A DNA stretch of 5,719 bases, taken from Candidatus Aminicenantota bacterium. Its GTDB lineage: Bacteria > Acidobacteriota > Aminicenantia > Aminicenantales > UBA4085. A program made the translations under genes and the position numbers. How positions within the stretch are numbered: position 1 is the stretch's first letter; every line of letters starts with the position of its first letter. The notes beneath the pieces were generated by a model, which saw nothing but the letters and a program-made list of their open reading frames with translations, made no database searches and was not told the DNA's origin. The stretch lies in NCBI GenBank assembly GCA_003154255.1, contig PMCY01000083.1, positions 143 to 5,861 of the forward strand, given 5' to 3'. Shown one piece after another: positions 1-5,719 of the stretch.

Positions 1-325
1 CCATCATGCCGGGCATGGAGGCCCGGGCGCCGGAGCGGATGGATACGAGGAGCGGGTTTCTGACATCGCCCAGGCCCTGGTCGACCGCCTTCTCCAGCTT
101 ATTCAGGTTCTTTTCGATTTCCTGCTTGACGGCCTCGGGGATCCTTTTCCTGTTCTTATTATAAAGCTCGCAAACCTCGGTGGACACGGTGAAACCCGGA
201 GGGACGGGCAGCCCGATCCCGGCCATCTCGGCCAGATTGGCGCCCTTTCCCCCCAGCAGGTTTTTCATCTCTTTGTTGCCTTCGGCCGAGCCGGCGCCGA
301 AGAAATACACGTACTTTCTAGACAT
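1..325 (-). CDS. ppdK: Pyruvate phosphate dikinase, N-terminal fragment (runs off left edge)
   Basis: PPDK catalyses the reversible conversion of ATP, phosphate and pyruvate to AMP, PPi and PEP in the cytoplasm, serving glycolysis or gluconeogenesis in many anaerobes. Only the first 108 residues of a family normally near 870-900 residues are present; the rest lies beyond position 1. The protein opens with [10 protein letters not shown], followed by [12 protein letters not shown] (about residues 23-34), VPPGFT (41-46) and [14 protein letters not shown] (95-108). These are hallmarks of the ATP-grasp nucleotide-binding domain. K27 and R97 correspond, by a constant offset of five, to the nucleotide-binding Lys22 and Arg92 known from the Clostridium symbiosum enzyme. 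The N-terminal FFG...AEG pattern and the [10 protein letters not shown] wording favour PPDK over PEP synthase. The ATG at 325-323 is preceded by an AAGGAGA-like SD about 7 nt upstream and by its own promoter. The visible part shows no frameshift. Confidence 0.95.
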   Translation of the reverse strand, partial: MSRKYVYFFGAGSAEGNKEMKNLLGGKGANLAEMAGIGLPVPPGFTVSTEVCELYNKNRKRIPEAVKQEIEKNLNKLEKAVDQGLGDVRNPLLVSIRSGARASMPGMM

Positions 326-365
326 GAATCGTCTCCTTACGAAAAAATGATTATGAAAACACTAG

Positions 366-395
366 ACTATACCCCGGAAAGGAGGGTTTTTTCAA
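366..395 (-). promoter_or_regulatory. Sigma70-like promoter of ppdK
   Basis: Reading the minus strand, TTGAAA (395-390) is followed by an 18-bp spacer and TATAGT (371-366), each matching five of six consensus bases. Initiation about 7 nt further on would give a leader of roughly 35 nt before the ppdK ATG at 325, carrying the strong SD complementary to ctcctta around 333-339. The promoter sits in the 97-bp gap after the aminotransferase stop codon, so ppdK can be transcribed independently. No convincing hairpin plus T-run terminator or operator was seen in this gap. This is a prediction from sequence match only. Confidence 0.6.
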
Positions 396-420
396 GGAAA
401 ATGGGGACACCGCGGCGGGA

Positions 421-1620
421 TCACGCCTCGGCCCTGCCCTTGTATTCCTCCAGCCCGGCCTTGAGGATGACCAGGGATCGCCGGATATCCTCCTCTTTGA
501 GGACGTAAGCGATCCGGACTTCGTCCCGGCCTTTGCCCGGGGTGGCGTAGAATCCGGCTTCGGGAGCGACCATGACCGTCGCATTGTCGAGCCGGAAATC
601 ATTCAACATGAAAAGGACGAATTTCTCGGCGTCTTTGATCGGCAAGCGGACGCTCATGTAGAAAGCGCCCTGCGGCTTGCGCACGACGATTCCGGGGATG
701 GCCGCCAATCCCTCATAAAGAACGTCCCGCCGCCGTTCGTACTCCCGGCGGACGGATTCGAAATAGCCCATGCCCATCTTGTAGGCGGCGATGGCCGCCT
801 TTTGCTCGATCGAGGGCGGGCACAGCCGGGCCTGGGCGAAGCGGAGCATGGCCCCGTAAACAGCCTCGTTGCGGGTGATGGCCGCCCCGATGCGGGCGCC
901 GCAGCAGGAAAAGCGCTTGGAGATCGAGTCCACGACGATCGTCCGGTCCCGGACCTCCGGGAATTCCATCAGGCTCATGTGTTTGAGGCCGTCGTAGATG
1001 AACTCCTTGTAGACCTCATCGCCGATGAGGAAGAGGTCGTGCTTGACGGCGATCTCGACGACGCGCCGGAGCTCATCATGGGAATAAACCGATCCGGTCG
1101 GGTTGTTGGGCGAGCAGAGGACGATGGCCCGCGTCCGGGGTGTTATTTTAGCCTCGAATTCCGCGGCCGGAGGAAGGCGGTAGCCGTCCTCGACCTGGAG
1201 GGTCAGCGGGACGACCTTCAGGTCGGCTAGCGAGGCGTAGCCGTTGTAATTGGTATAGAACGGCTCGGGAATGATGATCTCGTCGCCGGAATCGGCGACG
1301 GTGGCGAAAGCCAGAAGGATGGCCTCCGATCCGCCGTTGGTGATGATGACGTTGTCGGCCGTGAGAGAGATGCCATAGCCGCCGAAATAGGCGGCGATCG
1401 CTTCGCGCAGCTCCAGGAAACCCTGGGCCGGACCGTAGCTCAGGATGGGATCGTTGAAGCTGCGCACGGCATCCAGAATGGGCTTGGGTGTCGGGATGTC
1501 GGGATCGCCGATGTTGAGGAAATAGACTTTGACGCCGGCCTTGAGGGCGGCATCGGCATACGGTTTGAATTTTCGGATGGGCGAGGCTTGGACGGTCCGC
1601 CCGCGCTTGGAAATCTCCAT
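421..1620 (-). CDS. PLP-dependent class I/II aminotransferase (aspartate/alanine aminotransferase-like)
   Basis: This 399-residue protein is full length for fold-type I aminotransferases of the AspAT I-gamma kind. It would transfer an amino group between an amino acid and a 2-oxoacid such as 2-oxoglutarate or pyruvate in the cytoplasm. Visible motifs in order are NIGDPD (36-41, substrate-side loop), SYGPAQG (61-67), TNGGSEA (94-100, phosphate-binding turn), SPNNPTG (170-176, N173 contacting the cofactor ring), GDEVY (200-204, D201 pairing with the pyridine nitrogen and Y204), SISK (232-235, K235 forming the Schiff base), R243 (phosphate contact) and R369 in RIAY (substrate carboxylate). The stretch after the lysine reads SKRFSCCGARIG rather than the common SKxFxMTGWRxG, so aromatic packing there differs and two adjacent cysteines (C239, C240) lie beside the active site. 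Substrate cannot be fixed from sequence: aspartate, alanine or an aromatic amino acid are all possible. The ATG has an AGGAGT SD 5 nt upstream and its own strong promoter. ppdK lies downstream on the same strand, 95 bp from the stop codon. Confidence 0.92.
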   Translation of the reverse strand: MEISKRGRTVQASPIRKFKPYADAALKAGVKVYFLNIGDPDIPTPKPILDAVRSFNDPILSYGPAQGFLELREAIAAYFGGYGISLTADNVIITNGGSEAILLAFATVADSGDEIIIPEPFYTNYNGYASLADLKVVPLTLQVEDGYRLPPAAEFEAKITPRTRAIVLCSPNNPTGSVYSHDELRRVVEIAVKHDLFLIGDEVYKEFIYDGLKHMSLMEFPEVRDRTIVVDSISKRFSCCGARIGAAITRNEAVYGAMLRFAQARLCPPSIEQKAAIAAYKMGMGYFESVRREYERRRDVLYEGLAAIPGIVVRKPQGAFYMSVRLPIKDAEKFVLFMLNDFRLDNATVMVAPEAGFYATPGKGRDEVRIAYVLKEEDIRRSLVILKAGLEEYKGRAEA

Positions 1621-1661
1621 GGATGACTCCTGGGAAAAGAGGGCTATGAATGCACGGGAGG

Positions 1662-1691
1662 ATTATGGCCCAAACCCGCGGGGGCTGTCAA
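1662..1691 (-). promoter_or_regulatory. Sigma70-like promoter of the aminotransferase gene
   Basis: On the minus strand a perfect TTGACA (1691-1686) is followed by an 18-bp spacer and CATAAT (1667-1662, five of six consensus bases). Predicted initiation near 1655 leaves a leader of about 35 nt with the AGGAGT SD at 1631-1626. The spacer contains the 8-bp perfect palindrome CCCGCGGG (1675-1682). It could be an operator half-structure or simply GC-rich chance; nothing identifies a cognate regulator. This is the best promoter match in the window. Confidence 0.68.
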
Positions 1692-1696
1692 AACAC

Positions 1697-1726
1697 TTGA
1701 ACTGACCGATTCCGATCCGTTAACAT
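1697..1726 (+). promoter_or_regulatory. Tentative divergent promoter of the peptidase gene
   Basis: TTGAAC (1697-1702), an 18-bp spacer and TAACAT (1721-1726) give four of six matches in each box. The site lies back to back with the aminotransferase promoter, with only 5 bp between the two -35 boxes. Initiation about 7 nt downstream would fall at about 1733, right at the GGGAGG SD (1732-1737) of the peptidase gene, making an unusually short leader. That weakens the call. The 122-bp divergent gap must still hold some promoter for the plus-strand gene, and I see no better candidate. Confidence 0.3.
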
Positions 1727-1742
1727 CGTCCGGGAGGCCGCC

Positions 1743-3899
1743 ATGCCGATAAGCCGTCTAGCCCGCATCCTGCTCCTGGCCGCCGGATTCGCCCTCTTGA
1801 TTCCCGCGCCCGCCGGGGCCCAAGAAAGCTCCTTTGTTCCGGAAAAGCTTCACCGTCTGCTGAACAACGAAATCTCGGGGGACCGCGCTTTCAACGCCGT
1901 CCGCCGCCTGACCCCCTTCCACCGGATCATGGGCTCGCGAACCTTCCTGGCCGCGGCCGAAGCTCTGGCCGAAATGGCCCGCGACGCGGGCCTCGTCGAC
2001 GTCGAGATCGTCAAACAAAAATTCGAGGGCGGATTGAGCTGGGACGCGCGGTCGGCGCAGCTTTGGCTCCTCGAGCCCGAAGAAAGGAAGCTGGCCGATT
2101 TCGCCGACGTCGCAGTCTCCCTGGCCGTCTTCAGCCGGTCCGCCCGCGCCGAAGCCGAGCTCGTCGACGTCGGCGGCGCGGCGCCGGCGGATTTCCGCAA
2201 TCTCGACGTCGCCGGAAGAATCGTTCTGACGACGGCGGCCCCCGCCCTGGCCGTTCGAACGGCGGTCTGGGAACGCGCCGCTTTGGGCGTCGTCTCCTGC
2301 GCCGGCATCCATCCGGACGCCCGTTTCGACACCCCCGACGAGATCGCCTATATCAAGGTCCCGGCCGCGGTGCCCGCGGGGAAGACCCCGCCCTGGGCCT
2401 TCATGATCTCTCCCCGCGAATACGGCCGGCTTCAGGAACTCCTGCGAAAATCCAGATCGGAGGGCCGGGCCGTGCGGGTCCGAGCCGACATCGACACCGA
2501 GGTCCGCGAACCGGCCGAACAGGCTTTTCTCTGGGGGCGGCTCAAGGGCTCCGAGATTCACGACCAGGACATCGTCCTGACCGCTCATCTGGACGAGGAA
2601 AGCACATCGGCCAATGACAACGGCAGCGGCTGCGCCAGCGTCCTGGAGATCGGGCGAGCCCTCAACGCGCTGATCGGGCAGGGTAAAATCGCCCGGCCGA
2701 AGCGCGATATCGTCTTTTGGTGGCCCAACGAACACACTTCCGAATATCAATATCTCCGCGACCACCCCGAAGTCCGGAAGAACTGGCTGGCGGCCATCAA
2801 CCAGGACATGGTCGGCGCCCGCCAGAGCCTGGGCTCCCGGGTCCAGCACATCATCCGAACCCCGTATTCCCTGTCCAGTTATTTGAGCGACGTGATCGAA
2901 TCCGTCGCCGAATATGTCATCGACTCCAATTCGTCCTTCCTGGCTTCGGACGAAGGGGGCCTGCCCCAGCCCTTTCCCAAGCCCATCCTGTCTTTTCTGG
3001 GATCGCGGGAGCGGTTTGACGCCCTGGTCGTCCCGCACAGCGGAGGATCCGACCAGGAGTTCTTTTGCGAAGGCGTCGTCGGCGTGCCGGGCGTCGCCCT
3101 GATCAATAACCCCGACCCCTACATCCATTCGAGCGACGATGATCTTTGGAACATCGACCGGACGCAGCTCAAACGGAACGCCTTCATTGTAGCCGCCGCG
3201 ACGCTTTTCGTCGCCAACGCCGGAGACGCGGATGTCCCCTTACTGGGGGCCGAAGTCTTTTCCAGGGCCGTAAAGCGATTGGGTAAGGACCTGGCCACCG
3301 GATCGGCGCTGATTCGCGAGAAAAAAAGCGGGAGCTGCGCCCAATCCTACCGTGACGCGCTCAATCTTCTGGAGCAAGCCGCCGAGCGGGAAGCGCGGGC
3401 TTTGGCCTCCATCCGGATCTTCGCCAAAGAGGGCGGGAGAAACGCCGCCGCCTTGGAAAAACAAGGCCGAAGCTTGCGCGCGCTCGCCGCGGGCCTGATC
3501 CGAGAGCTCGGCGATGCATACATCCTGGCCTCGGGCGTGCAGACCCCGCCGGCGCCGTCCTTGACCCCGCTGGAGCGGGAGATGTCCGTCCTCATCCCCG
3601 CCAACGCCGATTCCCTTGACGAATATCTTTCCAAACGCGGCTGGTCGGTCGGTTTCCCGGGCCTCCATCCGATCATGGCCAAGGAATGTTATTGTTTCGT
3701 CGACGGAAAGCGGACGTATCTGGACATTTTCCGGGCCGTCCAGGCCGAGGCGATATCGGCCGGAGAATTTTACTACGGCCGGGTCGCGCCGGAGAAGGTC
3801 AAGACCCTGCTCGACCTGGCCGTCGGGAAGGGGGCGTTGAGGCTTAAAAAAGAAAGCCGGCGGACGGCGGGGAAGGCCGGAACCGCGCGGACCGATTGA
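1743..3899 (+). CDS. Exported M28-like zinc peptidase with PA-like insert and C-terminal winged-helix-like region
   Basis: The product is 718 residues. Residues 1-26 form a signal peptide: basic MPISRLAR, a hydrophobic run, and a type I cleavage site after AGA, before QESS. It should act in the periplasm or outside the cell, probably as an aminopeptidase or related zinc hydrolase. Residues about 95-255 resemble a protease-associated insert (AELVDVGGA, then DFRNLDVAGRIVL). The M28-type metal site follows: H282 in TAHLDE, D292 in ANDNGSG, E330 in WWPNEH, D355 in NQDMVG and H462 in IHSSDDD, with PHSGGSDQEFF (431-441) in the usual GxSDxxxF place. The standard Glu-Glu pair is Asn-Glu here (N329-E330), so the usual catalytic base appears replaced. 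This layout recalls the DUF4910-type aminopeptidase-like group, which has Pro-Glu there. Residues about 500-600 are helix-rich; about 645-702 (CFVDGKRTYLDI, then LLDLAVGKGALRLKK) look like a winged helix. The tail is basic. The ATG has a GGGAGG SD 5 nt upstream. Substrate is unknown. Confidence 0.85.
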   Translation: MPISRLARILLLAAGFALLIPAPAGAQESSFVPEKLHRLLNNEISGDRAFNAVRRLTPFHRIMGSRTFLAAAEALAEMARDAGLVDVEIVKQKFEGGLSWDARSAQLWLLEPEERKLADFADVAVSLAVFSRSARAEAELVDVGGAAPADFRNLDVAGRIVLTTAAPALAVRTAVWERAALGVVSCAGIHPDARFDTPDEIAYIKVPAAVPAGKTPPWAFMISPREYGRLQELLRKSRSEGRAVRVRADIDTEVREPAEQAFLWGRLKGSEIHDQDIVLTAHLDEESTSANDNGSGCASVLEIGRALNALIGQGKIARPKRDIVFWWPNEHTSEYQYLRDHPEVRKNWLAAINQDMVGARQSLGSRVQHIIRTPYSLSSYLSDVIESVAEYVIDSNSSFLASDEGGLPQPFPKPILSFLGSRERFDALVVPHSGGSDQEFFCEGVVGVPGVALINNPDPYIHSSDDDLWNIDRTQLKRNAFIVAAATLFVANAGDADVPLLGAEVFSRAVKRLGKDLATGSALIREKKSGSCAQSYRDALNLLEQAAEREARALASIRIFAKEGGRNAAALEKQGRSLRALAAGLIRELGDAYILASGVQTPPAPSLTPLEREMSVLIPANADSLDEYLSKRGWSVGFPGLHPIMAKECYCFVDGKRTYLDIFRAVQAEAISAGEFYYGRVAPEKVKTLLDLAVGKGALRLKKESRRTAGKAGTARTD

Positions 3900-3924
3900 C
3901 CCCGTTCCGCCGTTCTGTTATTTT
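3896..3924 (+). promoter_or_regulatory. Possible promoter giving a very short or leaderless pyrK transcript
   Basis: TTGACC (3896-3901, overlapping the peptidase stop codon), a 17-bp spacer and TATTTT (3919-3924) resemble a sigma70 promoter, with five and four matches of six. The -10-like box ends only 9 nt before the pyrK ATG at 3934, so transcription would start within a few bases of the start codon. The whole 34-bp gap (3900-3933) is pyrimidine-rich and has no SD-like purine run, which fits leaderless initiation. Alternatively pyrK is simply read through from the peptidase gene. Confidence 0.35.
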
Positions 3925-3933
3925 GTCCCCGCC

Positions 3934-4725
3934 ATGCCCCACGATCCCCGGGCCCGCATCATCCGCCGACAGAGCTGGGGCGATTTCCATCTTTTTCGCT
4001 TCGAATCGCCGGCCCTGGCCGCCTCGGCCAAACCGGGCCAATTCGTCATGGTCCGGACAGCCGAGGGAACCGATCCCCTGCTGCGCCGCCCGATCAGCCT
4101 GCACGACGGCGGCGACGGATGGATGGAAATATTCTTCCGCGTCGCCGGAAGGGGCACCGCGCTCCTGGCGGAGCGGAAAGAGGGCCAGACCCTCGATTTG
4201 ATCGGCCCGCTGGGCGGCGGCTACCAGCTGGACGGGGAATGGTCCGGCCGCAAAGCTTGGCTCGTCGGCGGCGGCCGCGGAATCGCCCCTTTGTATTTCC
4301 TGGGGCGCGCGCTGCAAGTGCGAGGCGCCCGCGTGCGTGTTTTCTATGGAGGCAAGACGCGGGCCGAAATCCCCTTGGCCGGGAAATTCCGCGACGCCGG
4401 ATTCGACGTGGCCTGCTCCACGGACGACGGGAGCCTGGGCTACCGCGGTTTTGTCACCGCCCTCCTCGAAAAAGAGCTCGCCGCCGGCCCCCCCGCCGGA
4501 TTGTTCGTCTGCGGACCGGATCCGATGATGGAACGGACCGCCCGGCTGGCTCAGGCCCGGAACATCCCGGCCCAGATCTCGCTGGAGGCCATCATGGGCT
4601 GCGGCTTCGGGGCCTGCTGGGGCTGCGTCAAGCGCATCAAGCGCCAGGACGGCGGGAAATGGCGCAAAATCTGTGAAGACGGTCCGGTCTTCGCGGCCGA
4701 TGAAATCATCTGGGACGAGGCGTGA
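3934..4725 (+). CDS. pyrK: Dihydroorotate dehydrogenase B electron-transfer subunit PyrK
   Basis: PyrK carries FAD and a [2Fe-2S] cluster and passes electrons from the FMN subunit PyrD to NAD+ during dihydroorotate oxidation in pyrimidine synthesis. The 263 residues match the usual length (about 250-265). Residues about 5-100 form the flavin-binding barrel, with PGQFVMV (34-40) and the FAD motif RRPISLHD (51-58). The NAD-binding domain follows: VGGGRGIAPLYFLGRAL (111-127) and VCGPDPMM (192-199). The cluster ligands are C223, C228, C231 and C247, spaced C-x4-C-x2-C-x15-C within GCGFGACWGC and KICEDGPVF; this is diagnostic of PyrK against other ferredoxin reductase-like proteins. The nucleotide loop has Arg at position 115 where GGGIG is more common. 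No SD precedes the ATG, but no alternative upstream ATG, GTG or TTG start is seen in the gap and the N-terminus fits the family. The stop is 1 bp before pyrD, so the two subunits are almost certainly co-translated. Confidence 0.95.
   Translation: MPHDPRARIIRRQSWGDFHLFRFESPALAASAKPGQFVMVRTAEGTDPLLRRPISLHDGGDGWMEIFFRVAGRGTALLAERKEGQTLDLIGPLGGGYQLDGEWSGRKAWLVGGGRGIAPLYFLGRALQVRGARVRVFYGGKTRAEIPLAGKFRDAGFDVACSTDDGSLGYRGFVTALLEKELAAGPPAGLFVCGPDPMMERTARLAQARNIPAQISLEAIMGCGFGACWGCVKRIKRQDGGKWRKICEDGPVFAADEIIWDEA
4717..4720 (+). promoter_or_regulatory. Ribosome binding site deciding the pyrD start
   Basis: GAGG inside the last codons of pyrK lies 6 nt before the ATG at 4727. Together with the TGA-C-ATG junction it supports 4727 as the pyrD start, with translational coupling to pyrK, rather than the in-frame ATG at 4673. 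The earlier ATG would add 18 Arg/Ser-rich residues that do not look like the family and would overlap pyrK by 53 nt. Confidence 0.55.
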
Positions 4726-4726
4726 C

Positions 4727-5638
4727 ATGGCCGATCTCTCGGCGGACCTCGGCTTCCTCAGGCTCCGGAATCCCGTTCTGACGGCCAGCGGGACGTTCGG
4801 GTACGGCCTGGAGTTCGCCCCTTATCTCGACCTGAACCGCCTGGGCGGCATCGTCGTCAAGGGGCTCTATTACGGACCCCGGGAAGGGAATCCTCCCCCG
4901 CGGCTCGTCGAAACGGCGTCCGGCTTGATTAACGCCATCGGCCTCCAAGGGGTCGGCGTGGAGCATTTCGCCGCCGATGTCCTGCCGGAGCTGAGAAAAT
5001 ACGACACCGCGGTGTTCGTTAATGTCTGCGGTGCGGACAATGAAGAATATCTCCGGGTCATCGATTTCCTGGAAGGGCAGGACGGTATCGCCGGCTACGA
5101 ATTGAACATCTCCTGCCCCAATGTCAAACAGAACGGGGCCTGCCCGGCCTTGTTTCCGGAAGCCACCCGCTTGATCGTCGCCGCGGCCAGGGCCCGCAGC
5201 CGCCGGCCGCTCATCGCCAAGCTGTCCCCCAACGTGACCTCTATCGTCGACATCGCCCGGGCCGCCGAGGACGGCGGCGCGGACGCCCTTTCGCTCATCA
5301 ATACCATCCTGGCCCTGGCCGTCGATCTCGAAACACGGCGGCCCAAGCTGGGCAACATCTTCGGCGGGTTGAGCGGTCCGGCCGTCAAGCCCATCGCCCT
5401 GCGCATGACCTACCAGGTCGCCAAGGCGGTCCATATCCCGGTCATCGGGATGGGCGGGATCATGAACGGCGCCGACGCCCTCGAATTCATGGTCTCGGGC
5501 GCCCGGGCCGTGCAGGTCGGCACGGCCAATTTCGTCGAACCGGGAGCGGCCCTCCGCATCGTCGAAGAGATGGCGGCCTGGTGCGACGCGCATGGCGTCG
5601 CCCGTGTCTCCGACATCGTCGGGACGCTCCAGGCCTGA
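4727..5638 (+). CDS. pyrD: Dihydroorotate dehydrogenase type 1B, catalytic subunit PyrD
   Basis: PyrD is the FMN-containing subunit that oxidises dihydroorotate to orotate, the fourth step of UMP synthesis, in the cytoplasm. Its partner PyrK is encoded immediately upstream. From the chosen start the protein has 303 residues, the normal size for class 1 enzymes, folded as a TIM barrel. Motifs are LTASGTFGYG (18-27), VVKG (43-46, K45 near FMN), EGNPPPRL with ETASGLINAIGLQ (53-74), FVNVCG (97-102), NISCPNVK (127-134) with C130 as the catalytic base, AKLSPNV (164-170), LINT (190-193), GGLSGPAVKP (213-222), GMGGI (241-245) and QVGTANF (263-269). Cysteine as base and the absence of an N-terminal membrane helix separate it from class 2 (quinone-linked, Ser base). 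The adjacent PyrK separates 1B from 1A. All expected residues are intact. Confidence 0.96.
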   Translation: MADLSADLGFLRLRNPVLTASGTFGYGLEFAPYLDLNRLGGIVVKGLYYGPREGNPPPRLVETASGLINAIGLQGVGVEHFAADVLPELRKYDTAVFVNVCGADNEEYLRVIDFLEGQDGIAGYELNISCPNVKQNGACPALFPEATRLIVAAARARSRRPLIAKLSPNVTSIVDIARAAEDGGADALSLINTILALAVDLETRRPKLGNIFGGLSGPAVKPIALRMTYQVAKAVHIPVIGMGGIMNGADALEFMVSGARAVQVGTANFVEPGAALRIVEEMAAWCDAHGVARVSDIVGTLQA

Positions 5639-5650
5639 ACATTCAACACT

Positions 5651-5655
5651 GGAGG
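5651..5655 (+). promoter_or_regulatory. Shine-Dalgarno site of the downstream pyrF-like gene
   Basis: GGAGG lies 8 nt before the ATG at 5664 in the 25-bp gap after the pyrD stop. It is the main support for a real start here, because only 18 codons of the gene are visible. No promoter or terminator is seen in the gap, so the gene is probably in the same operon as pyrK and pyrD. Confidence 0.7.
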
Positions 5656-5663
5656 TTTTTCCC

Positions 5664-5719
5664 ATGACCCGCACGATCCCCCCGGCCCACCGCATCATCA
5701 CCGCCCTGGATGTCGAAAC
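5664..5719 (+). CDS. pyrF: Probable orotidine 5'-phosphate decarboxylase, N-terminal fragment (runs off right edge)
   Basis: Only the first 18 codons are present, reading MTRTIPPAHRIITALDVE. The RIITALDV stretch matches the first beta strand of orotidine 5'-phosphate decarboxylases (commonly written as LIVALDV), in which the Asp of ALD (D16 here) contacts the substrate ribose. The enzyme converts OMP to UMP, the last step of pyrimidine nucleotide synthesis, and genes for it often follow pyrD. The position 25 bp after pyrD, same strand, with a good SD supports this. The same strand motif occurs in related barrels such as hexulose-phosphate synthase, so the call leans on context. Confidence 0.75.
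   Translation, partial: MTRTIPPAHRIITALDVE

Noticed and set aside
326..420. Terminator between the aminotransferase gene and ppdK
   Set aside because: I looked for a hairpin followed by a T-run on the minus strand. The only A/T-run overlaps the predicted -35 box and no stable stem precedes it.
351..602. 83-codon minus-strand frame over the 3' end of the aminotransferase gene
   Set aside because: It is mostly within the aminotransferase coding region in another frame, Ser/Arg/Pro-rich and without motif; the intergenic part is better explained by the ppdK promoter.
1758..3128. 456-codon open frame antisense to the peptidase gene
   Set aside because: It mirrors a strongly coding plus-strand gene in GC-rich DNA; its translation is Asp/Gly/Arg-rich with no recognisable motif, and the plus strand carries a signal peptide and ordered zinc motifs.
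3900..3933. PyrR-type attenuator or other pyrimidine-responsive leader before pyrK
   Set aside because: The gap is only 34 bp, with no room for antiterminator and terminator hairpins and no visible stem-loop.
4673..4726. Upstream in-frame ATG extending PyrD by 18 residues
   Set aside because: It overlaps pyrK by 53 nt, adds an Arg/Ser-rich stretch foreign to the family, and the ATG at 4727 has a GAGG 6 nt upstream and a 1-bp junction with pyrK.
3844..4728. 294-codon open frame antisense to pyrK
   Set aside because: The plus-strand frame has intact PyrK flavin and iron-sulphur motifs; the antisense product is low-complexity and matches nothing I know.
4706..5701. 331-codon open frame antisense to pyrD
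   Set aside because: It is a shadow of a well-conserved PyrD; codon bias alone keeps the opposite strand open.

Overview
The window looks like ordinary chromosomal DNA from a GC-rich bacterium (roughly 60-65% G+C by eye, not counted). It holds six genes in two divergent blocks. Long antisense shadow frames, GCC/GTC-rich codon use and a classical signal peptide on the large peptidase are seen directly. PPDK, type 1B PyrD with PyrK, and a large secreted M28-type peptidase together would suit an anaerobic or facultative peptide/carbohydrate degrader, perhaps in the Acidobacteriota/Aminicenantota direction. That placement is a guess from style, not a demonstrated assignment.

Left block, minus strand (1-1620). 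The N-terminal 108 codons of pyruvate phosphate dikinase (ppdK) run off the left edge. Upstream of it lies a complete 399-residue PLP-dependent class I aminotransferase. Each gene has its own sigma70-like promoter with an 18-bp spacer: TTGAAA/TATAGT for ppdK and TTGACA/CATAAT for the aminotransferase. The two genes are therefore probably separate transcription units, although read-through is possible because no terminator is visible between them.

Right block, plus strand (1743-5719). The first gene encodes a 718-residue exported metallopeptidase-like protein. It has a signal peptide, a PA-like insert, an M28-type zinc site and a C-terminal winged-helix-like tail. After a 34-bp gap comes a pyrimidine biosynthesis run: pyrK (electron-transfer subunit), pyrD (type 1B dihydroorotate dehydrogenase, 1 bp after pyrK) and the first 18 codons of a probable pyrF. 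PyrK and PyrD should form the heterotetrameric NAD-linked enzyme that oxidises dihydroorotate to orotate. PyrF would make UMP from OMP after PyrE, which is not in this window.

Functionally, the exported peptidase, the aminotransferase and PPDK could be read as a route from peptides to amino acids to pyruvate to PEP. They share no operon, so this is only a contextual idea. I found no mobile element, CRISPR array, tRNA/rRNA or phage gene, and no clearly novel multi-gene system. The points most worth a second look are the variant active site and unusual architecture of the peptidase, and the apparently SD-less, possibly leaderless start of pyrK.
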